Source: Pinibacter soli
GTDB lineage: Bacteria; Bacteroidota; Bacteroidia; Chitinophagales; Chitinophagaceae
Assembly (NCBI RefSeq): GCF_029961145.1
Contig: NZ_JASBRG010000008.1
Span: 1-64,000, forward strand
DNA length: 64,000 bases
Reading direction: 5' to 3'
The notes beneath the pieces are model-generated. The model was given only the letters and a program-made list of their open reading frames with translations. It had not been told where the DNA came from and ran no database searches. This document shows positions 17,182 through 24,797 of the stretch, one piece after another. A program made the translations under genes and the position numbers. Every line of letters begins with the position of its first letter. Within the stretch, counting starts at the first letter, position 1.

Positions 17182-18891
17182 ATGAACGAAGATAAAAGCA
17201 AACTTTCCGAAGTAGAGCATATAAAAGAGAGAAGTCAATACCTGCGTGGTACATTGCCTGAGAGCCTGGACGACCAGGTGTCTGGTAACTTGTTTGCGCA
17301 GGATCAGCAACTCATAAAATTTCACGGTTCATATGTACAGAGCGACCGTGAGTTAGACAAAGAGCGCAAGGCGCAAAAGCTGGAGCCCTTGTATTCGTTC
17401 ATGATCCGTGTGCGTGTACCGGGTGGTGTGGCTACGCCAAAACAATGGATCGACCTCGACAATATTGCTGATAAATACGGCATGCCTACGCTGAAACTCA
17501 CAACAAGACAGGCTTTCGAGTTGCACAGCATTCTAAAGCATAACCTGAAAAATACGATCAAAGAGATCAATGATTCATTGTTGAGCACCATCGCAGCCTG
17601 CGGTGATGTGAACAGAAACGTGATGAACACAGTGAATCCAAACACCAGCTACATTCACGATGATGTGCAGGATGTTGCAAGACAAATCAGCGATCACCTG
17701 AACCCAAGAACTTCTTCTTACTATAAAATATGGTTGAATGATGAAGTGGTTGCGGGCAATGGTTTAACAGAAGAAATAGAAGAACCGATCTACGGAAAAG
17801 TATATCTGCCAAGAAAATTCAAGATCACACTCGCAATTCCTCCGTACAACGATACAGACGTTTTTGCGCATGACCTTGGTTTGATCGCAATAGAAAAAGA
17901 CAAAAAACTGCTCGGCTTCAATATCAGCGTTGGTGGCGGTATGGGAATGACTTTCGGTGACAACACAACGCATCCTCGTCTTGGCAATGTAATTGGTTTT
18001 GCACCAACCGACAAGGTTGTTGACGTGTGCGAAAAAATATTGACCATTCAACGCGACTACGGCAACAGGGAAAATCGTCGTTTATCGAGAATGAAATATA
18101 CCATTGAAAGAATTGGTTTGGACTTCTTTACAGTGGAACTCAATAAAAGATTAGGCTACGATATCGAACCGGCAAGACCATTCAAATTCACTACTAACGG
18201 CGATAGTTATGGTTGGGTGAAAGGCGCCAATGGTAAATGGTTCATCACGCTGTTTGTAGAAGGCGGCCGCGTAAAAGACACGGAGAAATATCCGCTTCGT
18301 ACCGGTCTTCGTGAGATCGCAAAAATCAGCGATGGTGATTTCCGCCTCACTGGTAACCAAAACGTAGTGCTTGGAAACATCAGCGATAGGAAGAAACCAG
18401 AGATCGACAAGCTTTTAAAGCAGTACAATATTTTACCTGAGCAGGATAAAACGCCTTTGAGACTGCATTCTATGGCTTGCGTAGCGCTGAATGTTTGTCC
18501 GCTGGCAAATGCCGAAGGTGAAAGATACCTCCCAGAACTGGTAGACAAAATCGAAGGTTTGCTTGGAAAACATAAACTCCAAAACGAGCCGATCACCATT
18601 CGTATGACCGGTTGCCCTAACGGTTGCGGTCGTCCCTACTTAGGTGAAATTGGCTTTGTAGGAAGAGCTCCTGGAAAATACAACCTTTACCTCGGTGCAT
18701 CTTTCGAAGGTGACAGGATGAACGTTCTTTACAAAGAATCATTAAGCGAAGAAGAGATCTTGAACACGCTCGATCCGCTGATCGGCCAGTTTGCCGCGGA
18801 AAAAGGGAAAGACGAGCATTTCGGAGACTTCCTGGTAAGAAAAAAAGTAATTGAACATAAGAATTTGACCACAGATTTTCATGGAGAGTGA
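17182..18891 (+). CDS. cysI: Assimilatory sulfite reductase haemoprotein (CysI)
   Basis: A 569-residue sirohaem and 4Fe-4S enzyme that reduces sulfite to sulfide by six electrons. The cluster ligands are Cys433 and Cys439 (CVALNVCPLANAEGERY) and Cys478 and Cys482 (MTGCPNGCGRPYLGEIGFVG), at the spacing and near the positions of the enterobacterial enzyme. Sulfite-binding Arg/Lys segments are present in the N-terminal half (RVRVPGGVATPKQW, LKLTTRQAFELH). Length is normal. It requires CysJ as electron donor and sirohaem made by the products of the next gene and of the cysG-TauE fusion. Confidence 0.95.
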   Translation: MNEDKSKLSEVEHIKERSQYLRGTLPESLDDQVSGNLFAQDQQLIKFHGSYVQSDRELDKERKAQKLEPLYSFMIRVRVPGGVATPKQWIDLDNIADKYGMPTLKLTTRQAFELHSILKHNLKNTIKEINDSLLSTIAACGDVNRNVMNTVNPNTSYIHDDVQDVARQISDHLNPRTSSYYKIWLNDEVVAGNGLTEEIEEPIYGKVYLPRKFKITLAIPPYNDTDVFAHDLGLIAIEKDKKLLGFNISVGGGMGMTFGDNTTHPRLGNVIGFAPTDKVVDVCEKILTIQRDYGNRENRRLSRMKYTIERIGLDFFTVELNKRLGYDIEPARPFKFTTNGDSYGWVKGANGKWFITLFVEGGRVKDTEKYPLRTGLREIAKISDGDFRLTGNQNVVLGNISDRKKPEIDKLLKQYNILPEQDKTPLRLHSMACVALNVCPLANAEGERYLPELVDKIEGLLGKHKLQNEPITIRMTGCPNGCGRPYLGEIGFVGRAPGKYNLYLGASFEGDRMNVLYKESLSEEEILNTLDPLIGQFAAEKGKDEHFGDFLVRKKVIEHKNLTTDFHGE

Positions 18892-18899
18892 GCAATAAT

Positions 18900-18984
18900 G
18901 TACGATGTACGGAGTACGATGTACGAATTTCTTCACAGTGGTACATCCAAATGGATTTCGAACACCGTACTTCGTACATCGTAC
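18900..18984. repeat. Inverted repeat of GTACGATGTACG phrases
   Basis: The left arm 18900-18918 (GTACGATGTACGGAGTACG) and right arm 18966-18984 match at 18 of 19 positions. The arms are internally built from the phrase GTACGATGTACG, itself nearly palindromic. It fills the cysI to cobA-hemD gap. The same phrase family recurs at 29356-29452, before cysN. Confidence 0.7.
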
Positions 18985-19034
18985 ACGGTTTCTCTCGATT
19001 AGAAAATGAGTTAAAAAAATAGGACTTTTGTAAT

Positions 19035-20591
19035 ATGAATACGCCAAAGAAAATACGATCTAAAGTGTACATCACGGGAGCCGGTCCTGGCGATGAAGGC
19101 TTGCTGACGTTGAAGGCAAAAGAAGTATTACAAAAAGCCGATGTTGTTTTGTACGACAACCTTGTAAACCGTCGCTTGCTTGACTTTTGCAAACCGGAAG
19201 CAAACAAGATTTATGTAGGCAAATTGCCTTTTGCATGTGCAAACAGGCAAGACGCCATTCATGAAAAACTGCTGGAGTACGCTGTAGATGGCAATATCGT
19301 CGTTCGTCTCAAAGGTGGTGATCCATTCGTATATGGCCGAGGCGCGGAAGAAGCGGATTATTTGATAAAACACGGAATTGATTTTGAAATAATTCCCGGT
19401 GTAACGGCCGGTATTGCGGTTCCTGCTTATGCGGGTATACCGGTCACACATCGTGAAGCATCGACAGGAGTGTTGTTTGTAACGGCACATCAAAAAGAAA
19501 CTGCCGATAAACAAATCATCAACTGGCCTTTGCTCGCAGCGTTCGACGGAACGATAGTGTTTTACATGGGCGTGAAAAATTTACCGCAGGTAGTACAAAA
19601 CCTATCTGCTCACGGTAAATCTACAGATACACCCATCGCAATCATCGAGCATGGAACTACGCCACTGCAAAGAACAGTAACCGGCACACTTGACAACATT
19701 GAAAGCCTTGCAGCTGAAAAACAAATCGGCATGCCAGCGCTGATCGTTGTAGGTGAAGTGGTAAAATATCACAAACCTTTAGAGTGGTTCGAAAGCAAGC
19801 CGCTCACACACAAACATATTTTGCTGACACATGCCAGCAACTCTTTGAAAAATTTGTATGCTGATCTTGTTGCAGAAGGCGCTATGGTTACACATGTTCC
19901 TTTGATCGACATAGAAATTGCAGAAGAGAACGAAGCATTGCAAAACGAAATTGCAAATCTGCATCAATACAACTGGCTGGCGTTTACATCTGTTGCCGGT
20001 GTGCACGCTTTTTTCAAACACCTGGCCAAAGCAGGAAAAGACGCACGCTATCTGCACAATTGCAAAGTGGCGACTGTAGGCAAAGAAACCAGAACAGTAT
20101 TGAAGCACTATGGCATTGACAGCGATGTAACGCCAAATATTTTCACAGGACAACAAATGGCGCTTTATCTGTTACATCAATGTCCGCAGCCTTACGAATT
20201 GCATTTGCTGCATCCAACAAGCAACAAAGCCTTGACAGGTTGGATAGAAGACTTGCGCCAACTTGGAGCAACTGTTACGCAAGTAACAGCTTATGAAAAT
20301 ACAGAACCTGATTTTGATGAAGGCGAACTGAAGCAATTGCAATCAAAATTCGATGCGATCACTTTTGCAAGTCCATCAGCAGTAGATGCAGTTGAAAAAT
20401 TACTAGCAGAAAACAAACTTGATTTTGATAAAGCAAATGTGGTGTTCTCCATTGGCCCGAGCACAACAGCAGCTTTGAAGAAAGCAGGTTTTACAAACAT
20501 AACAGAATCGTTTGCGGCAAATGGCGATGCACTGGCAAAGACAATTGTGTCAAACAGTATAGAACAACATCTGTCCACCCTAAACAACTAA
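19035..20591 (+). CDS. cobA-hemD: Uroporphyrinogen-III C-methyltransferase / uroporphyrinogen-III synthase fusion
   Basis: A 518-residue bifunctional enzyme of sirohaem synthesis. Residues ~10-250 are the SUMT methyltransferase: VYITGAGPGDEGLLTLKA (SAM site) and RLKGGDPFVYGRG (91-103), with GVTAGIAVPAYAGIPVTHR after. Residues ~262-508 are a HemD-type uroporphyrinogen-III synthase (HILLTHASNSLKNLY, FTSVAGVHAFF, FASPSAVDAVEKLL, SIGPSTTAALKKAG). It would close hydroxymethylbilane to uroporphyrinogen III and methylate it to precorrin-2. Oxidation and iron insertion are supplied by the CysG-type domain at 27808. Such fusions occur in several phyla. Here it sits with sulfite reductase, the sirohaem user. 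It is 9 bp from cysE, hence co-transcribed. Confidence 0.92.
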   Translation: MNTPKKIRSKVYITGAGPGDEGLLTLKAKEVLQKADVVLYDNLVNRRLLDFCKPEANKIYVGKLPFACANRQDAIHEKLLEYAVDGNIVVRLKGGDPFVYGRGAEEADYLIKHGIDFEIIPGVTAGIAVPAYAGIPVTHREASTGVLFVTAHQKETADKQIINWPLLAAFDGTIVFYMGVKNLPQVVQNLSAHGKSTDTPIAIIEHGTTPLQRTVTGTLDNIESLAAEKQIGMPALIVVGEVVKYHKPLEWFESKPLTHKHILLTHASNSLKNLYADLVAEGAMVTHVPLIDIEIAEENEALQNEIANLHQYNWLAFTSVAGVHAFFKHLAKAGKDARYLHNCKVATVGKETRTVLKHYGIDSDVTPNIFTGQQMALYLLHQCPQPYELHLLHPTSNKALTGWIEDLRQLGATVTQVTAYENTEPDFDEGELKQLQSKFDAITFASPSAVDAVEKLLAENKLDFDKANVVFSIGPSTTAALKKAGFTNITESFAANGDALAKTIVSNSIEQHLSTLNN

Positions 20592-20600
20592 TAAACGAAT

Positions 20601-21413
20601 ATGGCGAATCAATATCCCGGATATATACTCAGCAAAAACATTCCTCAGAAAGAGGCGGTAATAAAGTTTGCACAGGATGTGATCAATTATCTTTTCCCAA
20701 TTGTGGAAAATGAACAGGCATTTCTTAACAAGCACCAACGCAAAGCAGAGGCTTTGAAAAACGGCTTGCTTGATATTCTATACTCATTTGATGAAAAGAG
20801 CAAATACTATGAAGCAAATATTTGCGATCCGTTTTTTTCATCTTTGAACGAGATAAAAGAAGAGTTGGTGATTGATGCAAATGCATTGTTGGAATTCGAT
20901 CCGGCTGCAAAAAGCATTGATGAAGTGATCATTACTTATCCCGGATTTCTTGCAGTAGCGGCGTACAGAATTGCGAACAAACTCTGCAGTTTGAAATTGC
21001 CGATAGTGCCACGCATCATTACGGAATGGGCGCATTCAGTAACAGGCATTGACATTCATCCCGGTGCAACTATTGGAGTGCCTTTTATTATTGATCATGG
21101 AACAGGTGTGGTAATTGGAGAAACAACGGTGATCGGAAAGAACGTGAAACTATACCAGGGCGTTACGTTGGGCGCATTGGCGGTAAAAAAAGAAACAACT
21201 GGTCAGCGTCACCCAACTATTGAAGATGGCGTGATCATTTATGCCAACAGCACAATCCTTGGCGGCGAAACTGTGATAGGCCGCGACTCAATTGTAGGAG
21301 GAAACTGTTTTGTCACCTACAGCATTCCGGCGCACAGCATCGCTTATCACCAACCCGTGGTAACTGTAAAAGATAAGAGAGATTATAACGAACCGTTGAA
21401 TTGGGTGATTTAA
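20601..21413 (+). CDS. cysE: Serine O-acetyltransferase (CysE/EpsC type)
   Basis: A 270-residue acetyltransferase making O-acetylserine from serine and acetyl-CoA. An N-terminal helical domain (1-140) precedes a left-handed beta-helix of hexapeptide repeats (about 145-250): IHPGATIGVPFIIDHGTG, then VVIGETTVIGKNVKLYQGVT. Its length and the long N-terminal helical part resemble the EpsC branch. It starts 9 bp after cobA-hemD and precedes cysK, the enzyme that uses its product. The C-terminus ends NWVI, and an Ile at the end is the usual residue for docking into CysK to form cysteine synthase. Confidence 0.92.
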   Translation: MANQYPGYILSKNIPQKEAVIKFAQDVINYLFPIVENEQAFLNKHQRKAEALKNGLLDILYSFDEKSKYYEANICDPFFSSLNEIKEELVIDANALLEFDPAAKSIDEVIITYPGFLAVAAYRIANKLCSLKLPIVPRIITEWAHSVTGIDIHPGATIGVPFIIDHGTGVVIGETTVIGKNVKLYQGVTLGALAVKKETTGQRHPTIEDGVIIYANSTILGGETVIGRDSIVGGNCFVTYSIPAHSIAYHQPVVTVKDKRDYNEPLNWVI

Positions 21414-21425
21414 AATATAAAAATT

Positions 21426-21510
21426 AAAAAGTAAAAAGTCAAAAATGGATATTTCCGAAAGATGAAAAACAAAACCAGATAGTCACGCTATTTTGACTTT
21501 TGCTTTTTGA
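21426..21510. repeat. A/T-rich inverted repeat between cysE and cysK
   Basis: AAAAAGTAAAAAGTCAAAAA (21426-21445) pairs imperfectly with TTTTGACTTTTGCTTTTTGA (21491-21510), built of the phrases AAAAGTCAAAA and AAAAGTAAAA. The same phrase type recurs at 46122-46185. It ends 44 bp before the cysK start. Confidence 0.55.
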
Positions 21511-21553
21511 GTTTTTGACTTTAACTCCAACCAAAAAATAAAAACGAAAAACA

Positions 21554-22465
21554 ATGATCGCTAACAACATTCTAGAAACAATTGGTAATACACCCCACGT
21601 AAAGATCAACAGACTGTTTGGTGATAAACATAAAGTGTACGTAAAACTGGAGCGAGCCAATCCTGGCGCCAGCATTAAAGATCGTATTGCATTGGCAATG
21701 ATCGAAGATGCAGAGAAGAAAGGCTTGTTGCACAAAGACAGCGTTATCATAGAACCAACATCTGGTAACACTGGTATCGGCCTTGCAATGGTAGCAGCAG
21801 TAAAAGGTTACAAAATCATTTTGGTAATGCCCGAAAGCATGAGCATCGAACGCAGAAGATTGATGAGTTTGTACGGTGCTTCTTTCGAACTGACTCCAAG
21901 AGAGAAAGGTATGAAAGGCGCTATTGAAAAAGCAAAAGAACTTGTTGAAGCAACTCCACATGCATGGATGCCGCAACAATTCGATAACCCTGCAAACACA
22001 GAAGTGCATCGTCAAACAACTGCTCAGGAAATTTTGAAAGATTTTCCAAACGGTGTTGATTACATCATTACAGGTGTTGGTACAGGTGGTCACATCACAG
22101 GTGTGGCGGAAGTGTTGAAAGCGAAATTCCCTAAAACAAAAGTATTTGCGGTAGAGCCGGAATTGTCACCAGTATTAAGCGGTGGTAGCCCGGGGCCTCA
22201 CCCATTGCAAGGTTTAGGAGCAGGTTTTATTCCTTCAATTTTGGATACAAAAATATTGGACGGTGTTATAGAAGTAGGTAAAGAAGAATCTTTCGACTAC
22301 GCACAACGTGCAGCAAAAGAAGAAGGTCTGTTCATCGGTATTTCAAGCGGCGCAGCATTAGCAGCAGTAGCGAAAAAATTGGGTGAAATTCCGGAAGGCA
22401 GCACAGTGTTAACGTTTAACTATGATACAGGAGAAAGATATTTGTCTATCGACGGACTTTTTTAG
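21554..22465 (+). CDS. cysK: Cysteine synthase (O-acetylserine sulfhydrylase)
   Basis: A 303-residue pyridoxal-phosphate enzyme that makes cysteine from O-acetylserine and sulfide. The Schiff-base lysine is Lys42 in [15 protein letters not shown]. The substrate loop TSGNTG is at 69-74 and the phosphate-binding Gly-rich loop [10 protein letters not shown] near 175. The C-terminal [11 protein letters not shown] is as in typical CysK, and length is normal. It follows cysE in the cluster, so substrate production and use are together. Confidence 0.95.
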   Translation: MIANNILETIGNTPHVKINRLFGDKHKVYVKLERANPGASIKDRIALAMIEDAEKKGLLHKDSVIIEPTSGNTGIGLAMVAAVKGYKIILVMPESMSIERRRLMSLYGASFELTPREKGMKGAIEKAKELVEATPHAWMPQQFDNPANTEVHRQTTAQEILKDFPNGVDYIITGVGTGGHITGVAEVLKAKFPKTKVFAVEPELSPVLSGGSPGPHPLQGLGAGFIPSILDTKILDGVIEVGKEESFDYAQRAAKEEGLFIGISSGAALAAVAKKLGEIPEGSTVLTFNYDTGERYLSIDGLF

Positions 22466-22484
22466 TTGATGCTTCGCATCTTTT

Positions 22485-22591
22485 TTGCCACAGAGACACA
22501 GAAGCACTGAAAGGAAGTTGGAGGAAAAAGGAATTTAAAGTAATTGTGTTTCTGAAAATAAAATCTCTGTTCCTCTGTACTTCTGTGGCAA
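22485..22591. repeat. Inverted repeat TTGCCACAG between cysK and cysH
   Basis: TTGCCACAG (22485-22493) and CTGTGGCAA (22583-22591) are perfect 9-bp outer arms. The following phrases also match imperfectly (ACACAGAAGCAC against GTACTTCTGTG). The right arm runs into the leader of cysH, which makes the longer open frame upstream of the true cysH start an artefact. Confidence 0.55.
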
Positions 22592-22608
22592 ATCTCAAAT
22601 TAAAAACT

Positions 22609-23343
22609 ATGAGTGAAAATATTTCAAAGACTTTGCAGGATATCATCGATGCTCTCGAGCCGTTAACAGCTGAAGAGCGCTTGCAGAAAATAGTTTCCTT
22701 GTATAATGAAGGCGTTGTTTTCTCAACATCTTTAGGACAGGAAGATCAAGCGATCTCTTATATGATTGCAAAGCAAAAACTTCCGATAGGAATATTCACG
22801 CTGGATACAGGAAGACTTTTTCAGGAAACATATGAGTTGATCGATAAAACGATCGCCCGTTACAAAGTGCCTGTTAAAGTGTATTTCCCTAATGCGGCAC
22901 GTGTAGAGGAAATGGTAAATGCGAAAGGCACAAACAGTTTCTACGAGTCTGTTGAAAACCGCAAAGAATGTTGCTTCATTAGAAAGGTAGAACCGTTGAA
23001 CAGAGCATTGCAAGGGGCAAAAATCTGGATCACCGGTTTGCGGGCGGACCAGTCGGCAAACAGAAACGAAGTGAAGGTAGCAGAGTACGATGCAGCGAGA
23101 AACCTGATTAAAATCAACCCACTAATTGACTGGACTTTTGAACAGTTATTACAATATCTTGCGGCTAACAACATTCCTTACAATCCACTGCACGACAAAG
23201 GATTTTTGAGCATCGGATGTCAGCCTTGCACAAGAGCAATCGAGCCGGGAGAGGACATCAGAGCCGGAAGATGGTGGTGGGAAACCTCTCAAAAAGAGTG
23301 CGGATTGCATGGCGTGAATGTAGCAGAGAAAGTGCGGTCGTGA
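22609..23343 (+). CDS. cysH: Adenylyl-sulfate (APS) reductase, thioredoxin/glutathione type
   Basis: A 244-residue enzyme reducing activated sulfate to sulfite. Cys pairs 121/122 (KECCFIRKVEPL) and 204/207 (IGCQPCTRA) are the 4Fe-4S ligands that mark APS-using enzymes, and the catalytic Cys231 lies in KECGLH. It therefore most likely uses APS directly, which fits the absence of an APS kinase (cysC) gene in the cluster. The nucleotide site has VFSTSLGQEDQ. The start is placed at the ATG at 22609 (MSENISKT), because the 21 codons upstream lie in the inverted repeat. cysD follows after 126 bp. Confidence 0.93.
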   Translation: MSENISKTLQDIIDALEPLTAEERLQKIVSLYNEGVVFSTSLGQEDQAISYMIAKQKLPIGIFTLDTGRLFQETYELIDKTIARYKVPVKVYFPNAARVEEMVNAKGTNSFYESVENRKECCFIRKVEPLNRALQGAKIWITGLRADQSANRNEVKVAEYDAARNLIKINPLIDWTFEQLLQYLAANNIPYNPLHDKGFLSIGCQPCTRAIEPGEDIRAGRWWWETSQKECGLHGVNVAEKVRS

Positions 23344-23414
23344 ATGGGCGCTTATTATTCACGTTTCACATTGACCGTTGACGAACAGAATTTTTTAAAT
23401 GAAATAAAATCATA

Positions 23415-23452
23415 AACCAAGCCGACAATTCATGATTTTCGTCAGCTTGGTT
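23415..23452. repeat. Hairpin before cysD
   Basis: AACCAAGCCGAC (23415-23426) pairs with GTCAGCTTGGTT (23441-23452), 11 of 12, around a 14-nt loop. There is no T-tract. It lies in the cysH-cysD gap, 17 nt before the cysD ATG, so it could affect cysD translation or mRNA processing. Confidence 0.55.
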
Positions 23453-23469
23453 AACTTAAACCAAATAGA

Positions 23470-24378
23470 ATGTCAAGTAAAAGTATTCCGTCTTTTCCAC
23501 GCAGCCTTGAGGATGAAAGCATCTATATACTAAGGGAAGTGGCTGCGCAGTTTGAACGTCCTGCGTTGTTGTTTAGTGGAGGTAAAGACTCAATTACACT
23601 CGTTAGATTGGCACAAAAAGCTTTTTGGCCTGGAAAAATTCCTTTTCCATTGGTGCATGTTGATACTGGTCACAACTTTCCTGAAACAATCGCTTTTCGT
23701 GACTGGCTCGTGAAAGAAACCGGTGCAGAACTGATCGTGCGTTATGTACAGGATAGCATTGATGCAGGAAAAGTAAAAGAAGAAACAGGTAAATATGCAA
23801 GCCGTAACGCTTTGCAGACTGTTACCTTGTTAGATACCATTGAAGAATTCAAATTTGATGCTTGTATAGGTGGTGCGAGAAGAGATGAAGAAAAGGCGCG
23901 TGCAAAAGAAAGAATCTTCTCTGTGAGAAATGATTTCGGTCAGTGGGATCCTAAAAAACAAAGACCGGAATTATTTGGTTTGCTAAACGGAAAGATTAAC
24001 CGTGGAGAAAACGTACGTGTGTTCCCAATCAGCAACTGGACAGAGCTTGATGTGTGGACCTACATAAAAGAAGAAAATCTTCAAATTCCTTCCATCTATT
24101 ATTCACACGAAAGAAGCGTGATCACAAGAGATGGCATGTTGTGGCCAAAATCTGAATATTTGAACACAACTGAACAGGAAGTTCCGTTCAATCATACAGT
24201 TCGATTCCGCACAGTAGGTGATATGACCTGTACAGCTGCAGTAGCATCTACAGCAGATAATATCGACGATATCATTACCGAAATTCTTGCAGCAAAAATC
24301 TCTGAACGCGGCGCCCGCATGGACGATCAGCGCAGTGAAGCAGCGATGGAGCAGAGGAAGAAAGACGGGTATTTTTAA
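23470..24378 (+). CDS. cysD: Sulfate adenylyltransferase subunit 2
   Basis: A 302-residue ATP sulfurylase small subunit of the PP-loop family that makes APS from ATP and sulfate, with GTP hydrolysis by CysN. PP-loop SGGKDS is at 36-41, followed by LVHVDTGHNFPETI. The family segment FDACIGGARRDEEKARAKER is present, and the C-terminal end MEQRKKDGYF is typical of CysD. It is the third gene after cysE-cysK. Its partner cysN lies 5 kb downstream, after the TonB receptor and the cysG-TauE fusion, an unusual separation for cysD/cysN. Confidence 0.95.
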   Translation: MSSKSIPSFPRSLEDESIYILREVAAQFERPALLFSGGKDSITLVRLAQKAFWPGKIPFPLVHVDTGHNFPETIAFRDWLVKETGAELIVRYVQDSIDAGKVKEETGKYASRNALQTVTLLDTIEEFKFDACIGGARRDEEKARAKERIFSVRNDFGQWDPKKQRPELFGLLNGKINRGENVRVFPISNWTELDVWTYIKEENLQIPSIYYSHERSVITRDGMLWPKSEYLNTTEQEVPFNHTVRFRTVGDMTCTAAVASTADNIDDIITEILAAKISERGARMDDQRSEAAMEQRKKDGYF

Positions 24379-24513
24379 ATTAATAATTAATAATTAAGAA
24401 TTAATAGGGTGATCATCAAGATTAATTCGAAGTTGCTAAATGGTTGAAAAACAGTGAAGCTCTCTTCAAATCGGCGGTTTACCCTATTAATTATTCTTTA
24501 TTAATTATTAATT
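24378..24513. repeat. Long A/T-rich inverted repeat after cysD
   Basis: The left arm 24378-24410 and right arm 24481-24513 are each 33 nt and nearly complementary. They are composed of AATTAATAATTAATAAT phrases ending AATAGGGT/ACCCTATT. It overlaps the last base of the cysD stop codon and precedes the independent promoter of the TonB receptor. The same phrase family recurs at 61690-61815 and 62395-62510. Confidence 0.7.
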
Positions 24514-24558
24514 ACCCAGTTCTTTGAAAAGGCGGTTTTGGAAAATAAAAAATAAATT

Positions 24559-24628
24559 CTACTAAATTAGTAGGATAATAAAATAAGACTCTTATTTTTG
24601 TGTCATCAATACTCTACCTATTTAGTAG
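24559..24628 (+). promoter_or_regulatory. Operators and -7 box of the TonB receptor gene
   Basis: The perfect dyad CTACTAAATTAGTAG (24559-24573) is followed 20 nt later by the -7 box TATTTTTG (24593-24600). A second, imperfect copy CTACCTATTTAGTAG (24614-24628) lies in the transcribed leader. Spacing and downstream sequence match the cysJ promoter at 14974-15017. This gives the receptor gene its own promoter inside the cluster, presumably under the same Rrf2-type control. Confidence 0.6.
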
Positions 24629-24632
24629 AATT

Positions 24633-24704
24633 ATGAAAAAACAAAATGTTACATATATGATCTTATCAGCTAAGAGATGCTGCCCTTGTGGGCAATATTT
24701 GTAA
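24633..24704 (+). CDS. Second Cys-rich leader peptide (CCPC)
   Basis: A 23-codon frame with ATG at 24633-24635 and stop TAA at 24702-24704. It begins MKKQNVTYM and ends RCCPCGQYL, with Cys16, Cys17 and Cys19. It starts 32 nt after the -7 box in the leader of the TonB receptor gene. The Cys codons lie exactly in a 5-bp hairpin TGCCC/GGGCA (24681-24694), so a ribosome stalled there would open it. Together with the cysJ leader peptide it suggests cysteine-sensing by translation of small leader frames. Alternatively it is an accidental frame within a structured RNA. Confidence 0.5.
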   Translation: MKKQNVTYMILSAKRCCPCGQYL

Positions 24705-24743
24705 ACCACCGCGTCCGGCATCCTGCGGACATCATCGATAAGA
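24661..24743 (+). promoter_or_regulatory. Structured 5' leader, three-way junction
   Basis: TCTTATC (24661-24667) and GATAAGA (24737-24743) form a 7-bp closing stem. Inside are two hairpins: TGCCC TTGT GGGCA (24681-24694) and GTCCG/CGGAC (24713-24717 with 24726-24730). The layout resembles a small riboswitch or attenuator, but matches no family that I know; it lacks the SAM-I and cobalamin core sequences. No U-tract follows, so translation of the receptor or RNA stability would be the controlled step. Confidence 0.4.
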
Positions 24744-24797
24744 CATAGTAATAAGATTCTACATAGAAAATTTTCCAAAAATTAACCGCTTTCTTCA

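Noticed and set aside
22546-22608. Upstream extension of the cysH frame
   Set aside because: The codons run through the right arm of an inverted repeat and read as non-family sequence; the family start is at 22609. The same applies to the extensions of cysN (29368-29472) and the RND pump (36163-36192).
24661-24743. Possible SAM-I or cobalamin riboswitch before the TonB receptor
   Set aside because: The closing stem resembles P1 of SAM-I (CTTATC/GATAAG), but the SAM-I core (GAGGGA..GGCCC, GGCAACC) and the cobalamin box are absent. I kept it only as an unassigned structured leader.
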